Below are positions 51,420-61,569 of a stretch of 64,000 nucleotides of DNA, in pieces. This DNA comes from Blakeslea trispora (Eukaryota; Mucoromycota; Mucoromycetes; Mucorales; Choanephoraceae), in the NCBI GenBank assembly GCA_025331445.1, contig JAIWNE010000005.1, positions 62,001 through 126,000 on the forward strand, in the 5' to 3' direction. How positions within the stretch are numbered: the stretch's first letter is position 1; the number at the start of each line of letters is the position of its first letter. The position numbers and the translations under genes are program-made. The notes under the pieces were generated by a model. It did not search any database, was not told the DNA's origin, and saw only the letters and a program-made list of their open reading frames with translations.

Positions 51420-52550
51420 ATGGCTTTTGAATCTCGTGGTGGTCGTGGTGGCCGTGGTGGTATGAACAATGCTAGATAGATTTTTGATAACAAGTAGAAC
51501 AACTCAACTGAATATCTTCGATTGTTTAGGTAGCCGTGGTGGTTTCGGTGGCGGTCGTGGTGGAGGCCGTGGTGGTTTCGGTGGTGATCGTGGAGGCCGT
51601 GGTGGCGGTCGTGGTGGTTTCGGTGGAGGCCGTGGTGGTGGCCGTGGCGGTTTTGGCGGCGATCGTGGAGGCCGTGGTGGTGGTCGTGGTGGTTTCGGTG
51701 GAGGCCGTGGTAAGATCTTGAACAATAGAGTACAAATGAGCCATGTATATCTAATTGACATGTTTGTTTTAACATAGGCGGTGCTCGTGGTGGCCGTGGC
51801 GGTGCTGCTGGTCGTGGTGGCCGTGGTGGTGCCAAGGGTGGTGCCAAGGTTATCATTGAACCTCACAGACATGCCGGTATCTTCGTTGCCCGTGGTAAGG
51901 AAGATCTTTTGGTTACCAAGAACTTGGTTCCTGGTGAAGCTGTCTACGGTGAAAAGCGTATCTCTGTAGATGGTCCTGATGGCACCAAGATCGAATACCG
52001 TGTCTGGAACCCTTTCAGATCCAAGTTGGCTGCTGCTGTCTTGGGTGGTGTTGACCACGTTCACATTGGTCCTGGCAAGAAGGTCCTTTATTTGGGTGCT
52101 GCCTCTGGTACTTCCGTCTCTCACGTTGCTGATGTTGTCGGCCCTGAAGGTGCTGTCTATGGTGTCGAATTCTCTCACCGTCCCGGTCGTGATTTGATCA
52201 ACATGGCCAAGAAGCGTACTAACGTTGTTCCTATCATTGAAGATGCTCGTCACCCTCAAAAGTACCGTATGTTGATTCCTGAAGTTGATGTTATCTTTGC
52301 CGATGTTGCCCAACCTGATCAAGCTCGTATCATTGCTTTGAACGCTCACTACTTCCTTAAGAATGAAGGTCACATTGTTATTTCTATCAAGGCCTCTTGT
52401 ATTGATTCTACTGTTGATGCTGCTACTGTCTTTGCTCGTGAAGTTAAGAAGCTTCAAGAAGAAAGAATCAAGCCTCAAGAACAACTCACTCTTGAACCTT
52501 ATGAAAGAGATCACGCTGTCGTTGTCGGTAAATACGTTAGACACAAGTAA
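51420..52550 (+). CDS. NOP1: Fibrillarin, box C/D snoRNP rRNA 2'-O-methyltransferase
   Basis: Exons 51420-51459, 51530-51709 and 51778-52550 give 330 aa, all junctions phase 1. Catalytic subunit of box C/D snoRNPs, methylating rRNA ribose 2'-OH in the nucleolus. The N-terminal GAR domain (about residues 4-95) is made of RGG/GGF/GGD repeats and spans all three exons, so both introns cut within Gly-Arg coding sequence. The methyltransferase core starts at [20 protein letters not shown] and includes the SAM-binding [17 protein letters not shown], then FADVAQPDQ and [13 protein letters not shown]. Codon use is strongly biased to T/C-ending codons, consistent with high expression. Length matches the family. 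Confidence 0.97.
51530..51709 (+). repeat. GGT/CGT-rich internal repeat encoding the GAR domain
   Basis: Short repeated units of GGTGGTTTCGGTGG, GGCCGTGGTGG and GATCGTGGAGG type, arranged as roughly two and a half longer periods. The whole second exon (180 nt) of fibrillarin is made of it. The repetitive codon use also creates long open frames on the opposite strand that are not genes. Confidence 0.85.
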
Positions 52551-53019
52551 ATTGTTTAATTCTGCTGTCTTTTTTTCTTTTGTTTCCTCTTTACGCATCT
52601 TACCTTGGACACCTTATTATAATCAATATCTTCACAACCACTTCAGCAATATTGCAATTTTATACACTTACACACGCACGCACATCATTTCATAATTTCT
52701 TTTTTTTTTCTCCATTCAAAAGTGTTTAGACTTCTTGTAAATAAACCGTCTTTTTTATTTAGTTAGTATTAAAAAAAAACAAGTTTTCCTTTAAGTTCAA
52801 TCAAATCATACTAAACCTTTTGAAGCTTTGAAAGATATAATCATCAATTACAGAAGCCCCTATCCCCCTTTTCATACGGACAGCACACACAAAAGACAAT
52901 GGTGTAGGCTATTGGTGCTCTGTTTGTAAAAAAAAAAAAAAAATCAAGGTTATGCAATTCAACCTTTTCTCTCTCCCATTTTTTCCCTTATATTTTTTTT
53001 TCCTTTTTTAAAAAAAACA
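52551..53019. other. Intergenic region, 469 bases
   Basis: Fibrillarin 3' flank, a 15-base A run near 52929-52943, and a CT/T-rich leader before the J-protein start. No gene supported. Confidence 0.6.
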
Positions 53020-54352
53020 ATGGAAACCAACAAAGAAGAAGCACTTCGTTGTCTTTATATTGCTAAAAACCAATATGGCACAAGGAACTACGAGGCTGCT
53101 GTTCGCCTGACAAAAAAATCACTCAAGCTATATCCTACAGATGAAGCAGAGACTTTTTTGTTGAAAGCTGAGAAAGCTGCTGCCGAAAACACAGATGCCT
53201 CGCCCTCATCTTCAGAAAAACCATCAACACCTAGTTCGACAGATGCTAGCAGTGAAACAAAACCACAAAAGGCTTCAAGTGGACAACAGACAAAAGAAGT
53301 ACGAGAGATTCTATCCTGTGGCACTGATTATTACAAGGTCCTAAAACTCGATAAAGGCTGTACTGAAATCGAAATCAAAAAATCATATAGAAAGGTAACA
53401 GACTAAACTTGTTTATGCGTCGTAATTTATGCTAATATAGTTTGCTGTTATTGCTATCGAAGCTTGCTCTCAAGTTTCATCCTGATAAAAACAAGACGCC
53501 TGGTGCTGATGAAGCTTTTAAACGTAAGGTCAAGAAAAAGAGACAAGACTCGGTATTTAACTTTTTCTGTTTTCTATAGTGATTTCAAAAGCTTTCACAG
53601 TGTTGTCTGATCCTCAAAAGAGAGCTATACATGACGCTGGAGGTGGAGATCCCGAACAACGTGGAAACGGTGGCCATCCAGGATTCTCTGGATTCCGTGC
53701 TCAAAGCTTCGGTGCCTCTCCTTTTGGCGAAGAAATTTCACCTGAAGACTTGTTCAACATGTTTTTTGGCGGCGGCGGTGCTGGTATTCACATGGCCAAC
53801 TTGCATAGACAAGGATTCAGTTTTGGTGGCTCGCCGGGATTTAGTAGTGCTACTTTTGTCGACCCCAGATTCCGCGCTCACACTTTCAATACGGGTCAAC
53901 AGCAACAATTCTATCGAGCACAACAACAACAGCGATCTGGTGTATCAATCCTGCTTCAACTCTTGCCTCTAATTGTCTTATTCGGCTATACCATATTCGC
54001 AAGCTTGTTGTCGGACGATACGCCTCTATTCTCATTCCAGTCTACCTCTGTTTATTCTCAGCCTCGCATGACATCCAGCCATGGTGTACCTTACTATGTC
54101 AATCCTAATTCCTTTAAGCCTTATTCAGAGAATCGATACAAACTATCAAAAGTAGAGCAACAGGTGGAAGTTGATTGGGTACGTTCTTTGCAGCAGAACT
54201 GCTTGCATGAGCGCAAGCAGCAACAGATCCGGTTAAGCAATGCTCGGGGAGCTTTTGGCTTTGTAGGCCGTAATGAAAAACAATACCAAGAAGCCCTTAA
54301 TATGAGACTTACTAGTTGTGAAGAATTGAAGCGATTCGGAAGTCAGTATTAA
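53020..54352 (+). CDS. DnaJ homologue, subfamily B member 12/14-like ER membrane J-protein
   Basis: Exons 53020-53394, 53463-53523 and 53580-54352, 402 aa, phases 0 and 1. Class II J-proteins of this type sit in the ER membrane with the J-domain in the cytosol and recruit Hsp70 for quality control. Seen: an N-terminal MIT/TPR-like helical segment (EEALRCLYIAKNQYG), a Ser/Thr linker, a J-domain at about residues 110-170 with FHPDKN (HPD), split by both introns, a Gly/Phe-rich stretch, one membrane segment (SILLQLLPLIVLFGYTIFA), and a C-terminal DUF1977-type region. The family layout is complete. Length is normal. Confidence 0.92.
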
Positions 54353-56100
54353 AAGCTCATTTAAATCATTATTGTTACAGTCTCTTGAACTACACGAAAT
54401 TCTTGATAACTTTAAACGATGAGATGTTGCCAAGTAACTTAAATAGGGTCTGTCATGAACAGTTTCAATATGTATAAAGAAAAAGATATTTTCTGTTATC
54501 ATAAGCTTCAGCAACGACCTTGTATCAATGTTTCTTATACTGGAAGCTACACATTAAAGAAGCTTTTCTTTTTGTAAGCTAGTCTTCATTAAGCAAAAGG
54601 ATAGTTATATAAGATGGAATAGTGTAATGTGGAGAAGCAAGAACTATAAGAGAAAGTGAAAATCAATCAATGATCTATAAGTTCAAGAGAAAGAGTATGC
54701 TTTTTGAGGAATATCGAACAATGAAAAAGAGTATCGCGAACAATTCAGGTTTGTTCAAAGAAGGAAGAGAAACGAATAACATGGTGTCAGTAGAGTCTTC
54801 CAATTGGCTACTGACGAAGTGTTGATAGCTGAATCAGAGCTCTTTTGAAACATAGATGAAAGACGAGGCTTTCTAAATCCAACGGTTATTGCTTCCTTTT
54901 CTTCTTTAGCCACAGCCTTCATCTTTCTATTCTCTTTTTCATTCTCTCTCTGCGTTTTCGACACCAGCCCTAATAAATTCTCTCTTCTCGAAAGCCTGTC
55001 ACTATATAAACAGCTTTATACCATTACGCCGTCTCTTCAGCAAAGCTCCAAGTAAAAAATACGCTTTATTGCCTAAATGAGCACTTAATCTTTGGGGGCT
55101 GCGTTGCTGCCAGTAAGAGAAAAAATGCGACTCATACAACTATCTCATTCAATATCTATTGATCAGTAGCTCAGTTAACGCAATCCTTGACTCGTTAGAA
55201 ATGCAAACGCTTGTGTCTTCCTGTTAAGAAGTGCTTAGAAGATGCAAGACTTGATTTGCTCAAAGAACAAACCACTGTGCATGAATAAATATGGTTATAA
55301 GACTACTTTTGCATGTAACCAATTTCTGGAAACAATGTGTCTGACAGGCAAAAGTTGGTAACTATTACTGAAACAGCATGCGAGTATCAGCTTCACTCTA
55401 TTTTACCTTCTTTGTTTACTTTTCCTGTGCTTTCTATATCGATATGTCAAAAAAAAAACCTCTTATCAGTGAAAGAAAGATATTTGTTAAATAGTTCTAA
55501 GGCCTACAAACCCATATTTAGACCTTTATTACATAACGCTGCGAGCTTGTCTTTTGAGGGTTTTATCTCTTTACGAGATTTTTATATCAAAAACACATAT
55601 CAATTTGCTGAATGGTCAGAAGGGTTAAAAATCCAAGAACTACTGTATTTTTTTTTTTCGTATATCAATTAATGTAAAGTTTTTCAACACAAAAGAACTA
55701 TTGATATCGAGACTTATAAATACAATTGCAGCATGATCTTACCTCAGCTCTTTTTCTCACAACAACGCACTAAAAAGCATCATTGTTGAACGACATCAAT
55801 TTTGAGAAGTATCAATTGATGTGTTTTAATGCAAGGCTCTTGACTAAAAAGTATTTTTATTTCATAGAAAAAAGAACAGGTTCAACTGATAATATGTTAA
55901 TACTGTGAAGGTTTTTTTTTTTAAAAAAAAAAAAACTAGACAATTTCATTTCTATACAAGCAAAGTGATTCTGTCTCTTCCATGAAACACATCAATCATA
56001 TAAATTTACTTTTTGTTAGTGTTCAGCAAAACAAGAGACCTAAATTTCCAATTTCAGAATCCAACCGCAAATTATTTCTTTAACTCTCAAGAATATCATC
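54353..56100. other. Intergenic region, 1.75 kb
   Basis: One stretch on the minus strand (about 54755-54964) has coding-like composition and is discussed in the findings. Otherwise no gene. The region leads into the transposon-rich block. Confidence 0.55.
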
Positions 56101-56127
56101 CATGTTCAACTTGTTTCGGCAAACACC

Positions 56128-57047
56128 ATGAAAAAAGACATAAAACAGTACTACGACGAGTTAAAAATTAAAATGACAACTTACCTTTCACAACAGGAAT
56201 TCATTTCATTTTGCTTGCGATGTTTGGACTTCGACTACCCAGGTTGATTTTTTCGGTACAATTGCTCGTTTCAACGATTGCAATTGAGAGCCTAAGCAAG
56301 TAGTGATTGGATTTAAAGAACTCAAAAGCAAACATACTGGTAAATATCTGAAATTAACACTTTGATGAATTTGCTGACATATGTACATCAGGTGAATATC
56401 TTGCTAAAGTGTTTATGCAAGTGTTGAGAGACTTCAAGATCGAAAGTAAGCTTTTTTGCATTACCACCGACAACGGCTCCAATATGGGTAAAATGATGAC
56501 CGAAATCAGCAAACTAACCAACATGCGCTTTGACAAGCAAGGAAATTGGATCTCCTGTTTTGGCCATGTCATCAACCTCAGCTGCCAACAATTACTTACA
56601 AAAGAATTGAATGTCCAGACACCTACCAGCGACACTTCAATCCATAATGTTGCTGAGACTACTGAAGCTGATGTATCTGATGCTTATCAGCTCAATTCTA
56701 TCCTTGAGCTCAGAAAAGGCATTGTCAAGATATAGTATGTGAACAACTATGTCTTTCAGTTCCACATGCTAACATTTTTTTGTAGAGCATCCCATAATCT
56801 GCCAGTATGACGAATACAACAAGTGCTGAAGAAGTTGAAGAAAACGAAGTTTTTTTTTTTTGATTTAAACAATAGTCAAATTAAGTTGAAAAATATCTTG
56901 CAGACATGGAAAAACTACTCAAAAGGTGGAAAGTATCCAACGTTGTCATTGATGGTAAAAAGACTATCTTTCAGTATCTTCAACATCAACACCATACCAA
57001 CGTCTTTTTCCAAGGGCAAAGAGAATTACTACTTCTGCAAGAACTAA
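56128..57047 (+). pseudogene. Decayed hAT-family transposase
   Basis: Translated pieces carry hAT hallmarks in order: CDVWTST, then GFKELKSKHTG, then TTDNGSNMG and CFGHVINLSCQQLL, then a degraded YPTLSLMVKRL segment. The copy is broken. A one-base shift lies near 56212 between the upstream frame and CDVWTST, there is an in-frame TGA at 56285-56287, and further stops occur downstream. The C-terminal hAT dimerisation region is not recognisable. A 52 nt GT-AG intron-like gap (about 56341-56392) sits between HTG and EYLAKV. Non-functional relic; family call is good. Confidence 0.75.
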
Positions 57048-57772
57048 ACTTGCTGCCAAGGATGTGAAAGTGCTTGTCTTGTCAAGTTATTCGATTCGAG
57101 AAGCACAATAACAAACAATTTCATAATCTTTTTTTTTGTAAACATTTTTTTAAATAACTTTACTGCTTTTATTTATTATTTTTTTTGTATCTATGTTTTC
57201 TATCTGACATATTTAAATGAAAAATTGTCTACAATCTAATCAAAGCTGTGTGAGTTTGTCAACTTTGTTGAGGACCAATAAATCACAATGAAATAAATGT
57301 AAGCAATTAATCAGACTAAAGATAATGTTTTATTTACTTCAAAATTGATATGCTATCTAGACATTTCATGAGGATGATATTTCAACTGAGATTGTAAAAC
57401 TTTTCTAGAGGCTTGTAGATGATTATAATAATAACAACGAATCGGATGAGAGATGAATAGTGACAATCTTGTAAAGAAGAATTACTAAAATAGAACGATT
57501 GGCCATTTGTACCTTAAACCCAGTAACTGGTAAATAATTGGCAAGATGTCAGACCTGACTTTGAATGAGGGTTTTTCCGAATTCAATGTCAAAATGAAAC
57601 AAGCTAAAGTCGAATTAGAGAATAGTTGTAGATGTATAAGTGGTTAAATAATTGACCCGTACTGTATGAATACAACAAATTTCTTTTTAATGAATTCAAA
57701 AACAAGCACTTCCATTTTGAGAATGAACCGAGTTACACAGAACTGACAGTTTTATCAGTTATGAGATCAAGA
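57048..57772. other. Non-coding stretch between hAT transposase remnant and its probable 3' end
   Basis: AT-rich, no supportable coding sequence. Probably internal or 3' non-coding sequence of the hAT element plus flanking decay. Confidence 0.45.
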
Positions 57773-57824
57773 AAGTTGAATCGGTTCGGTTACGGTTATG
57801 GAACCGAACCGACTGCGATCCCTA
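57773..57824. repeat. Probable 3' terminus of the hAT element, with perfect hairpin
   Basis: TCGGTTCGGTT (57781-57791) and its exact inverted copy AACCGAACCGA (57802-57812) are separated by 10 bases, followed by CTGCGATCCCTA. Read on the minus strand this is TAGGGATCGCAGTCGGTTCGG. That is the style of hAT-element ends: a short TIR starting TAGGG/CAGGG and sub-terminal GGTTCGGTT repeats. The matching left end was not found. Confidence 0.55.
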
Positions 57825-59719
57825 ATTTGTTTCCTCAGGTTTAAGGATCAATTATTTATTTTGTGTGTTTGTCACACCTTGAAGCATCTTTTATACACGT
57901 TTTCCGGAAACAGATTGCACTTCACTTACACAAAACCGAGGCAATATCTTTGTCGGGACTACCGCACAACCATTGGCAACAATTCCTGGCTCAGCACAAC
58001 ATTCTGTCTTGCCATGATAAACGCTCTCCCTCTCCTGCCAGATACCTCGGCTTTCTAATCATTTCTATTAACCAACAACGAACAGTAGCATTCGCCAAAC
58101 TTGAGTTCGCCATCCTGTGCTTCACTCATCTCCACCAACAGCGCCAAGTCTCTATACGGGGTAGGGCCACGATCCTCAATACCTTCATCTACTCCAAACT
58201 TTGGCACGTCTTGAGCCTAACTTCCTTCACCAAACAAAAACTTCAACAATTAATCAGTCTTGACACACATTTTATCAACCACAAAATTTCCCCTCTCTGT
58301 CTTTGAAGACAACACAACTTCCTTGCAAACAGGGCGGCCTTCAAGCTCTGTCGATCGATCATCACCAACAGGTCCTCCAATGGTGTTGGGCATTTTCTTT
58401 GCTTCAAAAACGCTCTCCTTCCAATCCTCTCGCCGTATCGTCTCTCCTTCACTATACCTTTGACTGGTTCTACCAATCTCTCGTCTTTCCTTCTTTTCAA
58501 TTCTATCTCCTGTTCCCCTAATGTCGCCTCGCCACTCATTTCCCTTATCGCCCCTCTATATCTCGCTCTCTCCTGCATATTCTTTCCTCACTCATACAAA
58601 TGATACACACGATTCCCAAATCTTTGGATAATTGCTTTTTAGATCCATTCACATGTCTTTCCGTCCCCTTCTTCTCAGCCATTTCCTTCCCTTCTCCTTC
58701 TCCCGACCCTATTGACGACTCTTTAGATACCTCTGACTTTTGTCATCATCGTCTTTACCTTCACCCTCTCTTTTGCTCTAATCTCTTCGTTTTTGATTCA
58801 AATTTACTACATTTGATACCTCGTCAACCGCCATTTCCGGATGTCAAGTGATCCCGACTCGCCCAGCAGGCGTTCTTCGCTCTTCAGTCTTCTGCATATA
58901 CGCTTCTTCCTTTCTTTCAACATAGTTGCATGCCTGCTCCTAGAATTTCACCCACTTCTCCACCCACCATTAGCCTAACCCCGTTCATTCACAGCTTCCT
59001 TCGCTTTTCTCTTTCCCATCGACAACCGGTAACTTCTATCCAATCCTACAAGATATTCATTGGTCCGCTCGCCTCTACGCCCTCAAATATCCTCTCCCCA
59101 ACCAATTGGTTCACTTTTTGGTTCCTCTCCATTCCTTTACCCGCCTGCACAATCTGGTTTCGCCTTCTTCATAGAAAGATCTCTTGTCGCTCTGTCTTCC
59201 ACGCACTAAACCCCTCCTTCTTTCACGACTCCAGATGCCCAGTTTTCCTTAATGCAGAAGATTCTATAGATCACTTCTTCTTCCTCTGTCCCTCAAAACT
59301 TTCGGTCTGGTAATCAACCCTATCTACATTCGTCAATCCCTTTATCCACCTTGTACCATCTGATATCCTTCGCATTCTCGCCTGTATTTGCAGATTCGTC
59401 CCCACCACTAAATTCCGCGACACTTCCCTCCCATTATCATCCTTTCTGTGGAACAAATATTCGCTTATACTCTCTTAGGTATCTGACAGACCCATTGTCT
59501 TTTCATTTTCCAAGACACACCACTCATAACCACAGCTTTATTTTCCAAGACACCTTCCGACACCTTCATAGCCTTGATAACCAACGTTACGTTTAACCCT
59601 TTCCACATCCTCGATTCTTTTAACCTCCTTTTCCTTTTATATACCCAGTCTTTTTTCTCCCTCTTGATGACATTTAAAAGACTTTAAATAAAAACGGCCT
59701 TGTGCCCCTTAAAAAAAAA
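57825..59719 (+). mobile_element. 5'-truncated non-LTR retrotransposon (LINE) with poly-A tail
   Basis: Only the 3' part of the element is present. Around 57940-58300 the translation shows the end of a reverse-transcriptase region (KTEAISLSG, RYLGFLIIS, SIRGRATILNTFIYSKLWHV). Around 59230-59312 it shows the C-terminal zinc-knuckle-like CPVFLNAEDSIDHFFFLCP. The frame is interrupted several times. The sequence is GC-richer and C-rich compared with its surroundings. It ends in AATAAA-like sequence and a nine-A tail at 59711-59719. This is a dead-on-arrival insertion. The exact 5' border and target-site duplication are unclear. Confidence 0.68.
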
Positions 59720-60030
59720 GATTGCACTTTGAAATAGTTGTGTCTCAATTCAAATTGGGGTTTTCAGGTATCCAGAAAGCTTTAGTAATTTAGTAATAAA
59801 ATGAATCAATAACATATTTGCTAATGATGATGATTTGTTAAGTATAATTTTTGTTCGAAATTCCTTGGTGCGTTTGTTAATTGTTAAAAAAGAAAAACCA
59901 AGGAACCAAAAGTAGATGCTATGAGTTGTATGATTAAAAGTAAGATGAAATAAAATAAAAAACGAGGTTACACCAAGAATCAATATAACTACCTGTGGTC
60001 TAACAGATTTCAAGTTGAATTTTTTTTTTA
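59720..60030. other. Spacer between LINE and Tc1 element
   Basis: AT-rich, about 310 bases, no gene. It begins with GATTGCACTTTG, echoing the ATTGCAC motif found inside the Tc1 terminal repeats. Confidence 0.5.
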
Positions 60031-60077
60031 GATTACGCTAATAAAAAATTCAGATTGCACACTTGAAGAAATGACAT
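60031..60077. repeat. Left terminal inverted repeat of the Tc1 element
   Basis: Matches the inverted right repeat at 61381-61428 with only a few substitutions and a one-base length difference in the A-run. Confidence 0.85.
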
Positions 60078-60119
60078 ACTCAGAACTACAAGAAATATGG
60101 AAAAGACCATGCCTTTGAT

Positions 60120-61340
60120 GAATATGGCAACGAGCTAGTTGAAGTGGAAGTTGAGAACGAGCAGTTTCCGATTGAAGACCTTACCAACTGTGACACTTAC
60201 ATGAACTTGAAGCCACCTGAAAGACTAGTGAAGATTAAGATCGTCAAAGCTGAGATTGTCGCTGATCAAGGTCATAGTCAGCGCAAGTACACTAGACACA
60301 GCGACGAAAAAAAAAGGAGCGCTTTTTCCGCCTAGCCTACAATAGAGGCTATAAGGTCCCTGAAGCAGCGAAAGAGCTGGAGATATTTAAGCGTACCGCT
60401 CACTATTGGTTTAAGAAGGAGGAAAACGCTGCTCAACAGCCTCAGCAAGAGAAGAAGAGTGCTGTACGGCCAAATATTTTCAACGAGGAGTACAAACGTT
60501 TATTGCCCCAAAAATACAGCAAAGATCCTAGAGCTACCGTAAATGAAGCAATGGAAAGTCTCACCAGCTAATTTGGAAGATTTAAGATTGCTGTCCATAA
60601 TTTTATGGTCAATGATTGTGTTCTTACCATCAAGAAAGTTCACTTTGAGCCTAAAGAAAGAAAGTCCCCTCGCAGCATTGAAGCACGCTTTCAATGGGCA
60701 ACCAATTTGATACAAACAGACATCGACTTCATGAACAACTGTATTTTCATTGACGAGTCTGCTTTCCATATCAACTTGAGCCGTACTATGGCCTGGTCAA
60801 CTAAGGGTACTCGAGCTACTGTTGTTCAATCTAAGACGAGATCTAGAACAATTACTATTTTGGGAGCAATATCGTCGCAGGGTGTTATTACCATGAAGGT
60901 TAGAGTGCCTTACCAAGAAAGCTCAAAGAAAAGAAAGGTCACAGGTGATCCAAAGGCAAAAAAAAAAAAGACAGTAGGAGCTGTTCTTGGCCACTATTTT
61001 AATTTCATTTCTGACACATTGGATGTACTTGATCGACATGAGCAATTCAAAGGGCATTACCTTATTATGAACAATGCTCCTATCCATATTTCAGACCAGA
61101 TTGAGAAGCTGATGGTCAGTAGAGGATATGGATGCGTGTATCTTCCACCTTATTTCCCTGAGATCAATCCAATTGAGCAGTTCTGGTCTGTGGTTAAGAG
61201 TAAGGTGAAGAGAGAGAGAAGTTGCTGAAGGAGGAGACTTTGACTTCAAGAATAGTTGATGCTTGTAACAATGTCTATTTGGAAGATCTTCGTGGCTTCT
61301 ATCGATACTCTGATTCTAGATTGCAAGTATGCTTGAATTA
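60120..61340 (+). pseudogene. Tc1/mariner-type DDE transposase, inactivated
   Basis: DDE_3-type catalytic region with IDESAF (first Asp, followed by Glu), IMNNAPIH in place of the usual DNAPIH (second catalytic Asp replaced by Asn), and LPPYFPEINPIEQFW (third acidic residue present). The N-terminal helix-turn-helix part (AYNRGYKVPEAAKELEI) is shifted out of frame at the A-run near 60308-60317, an in-frame TAA lies near 60569, and a further shift occurs in the GA run near 61207-61218 before the natural C-terminus (FYRYSDSRLQVCLN). Two frameshifts, a nonsense codon and a lost catalytic residue make it clearly non-functional. Confidence 0.85.
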
Positions 61341-61380
61341 AGAACCTCTGAGATTGCAAAAGATTTTCATGCGAAGTGCA

Positions 61381-61428
61381 ATGTCATTTCTTCAAGTGTG
61401 CAATTTGTATTTTTTTATTAGCGCAATC
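61381..61428. repeat. Right terminal inverted repeat of the Tc1 element
   Basis: The inverted counterpart of 60031-60077, ending in TTAGCGCAATC followed by TA. Confidence 0.85.
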
Positions 61429-61569
61429 TAAAAAAAATTAAAGTGCAATTTATTTCTGGAAAAGGTGTAACCGTCAGTGGCATCTATTAATCAATAAGGT
61501 TTTTTACTTCTTCTCTTTCTCTTTTTTTTTCTTTTTTTTTCTCTTTCTTCACCTTTTTGCTTTATTCTG

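Larger units (their letters stand above)
60031..61428 (+). mobile_element. Tc1/mariner-superfamily DNA transposon, nearly full length but inactive
   Basis: Terminal inverted repeats of about 47 bp: left 60031-60077 (GATTACGCTAATAAAAAATT...), right 61381-61428 read inverted (GATTGCGCTAATAAAAAAAT...). They share the distinctive block TTGCACACTTGAAGAAATGA. Both ends are bordered by TA (60029-60030 and 61429-61430), as expected for the superfamily. The T-run outside the left end also mirrors an A-run outside the right end, so the repeat may extend about 10 bases further. A single transposase frame lies inside and is broken (see next entry). Confidence 0.86.

Noticed and set aside
51504..52598. 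364-codon open frame antisense to fibrillarin
   Set aside because: It is a product of biased codon use and the Gly-Arg repeat of the real gene on the plus strand. Its translation is Thr/Ser/Pro low-complexity with no start context.
55630..55650. Isolated ACTACTGTA resembling the MITE end
   Set aside because: Adjacent sequence does not match the MITE family and no opposite end was found.
55337..55672. 111-codon frame between the J-protein and the hAT relic
   Set aside because: It starts at GTG, lacks an ATG in good context, has no motif, and lies in AT-rich sequence next to decayed transposons.
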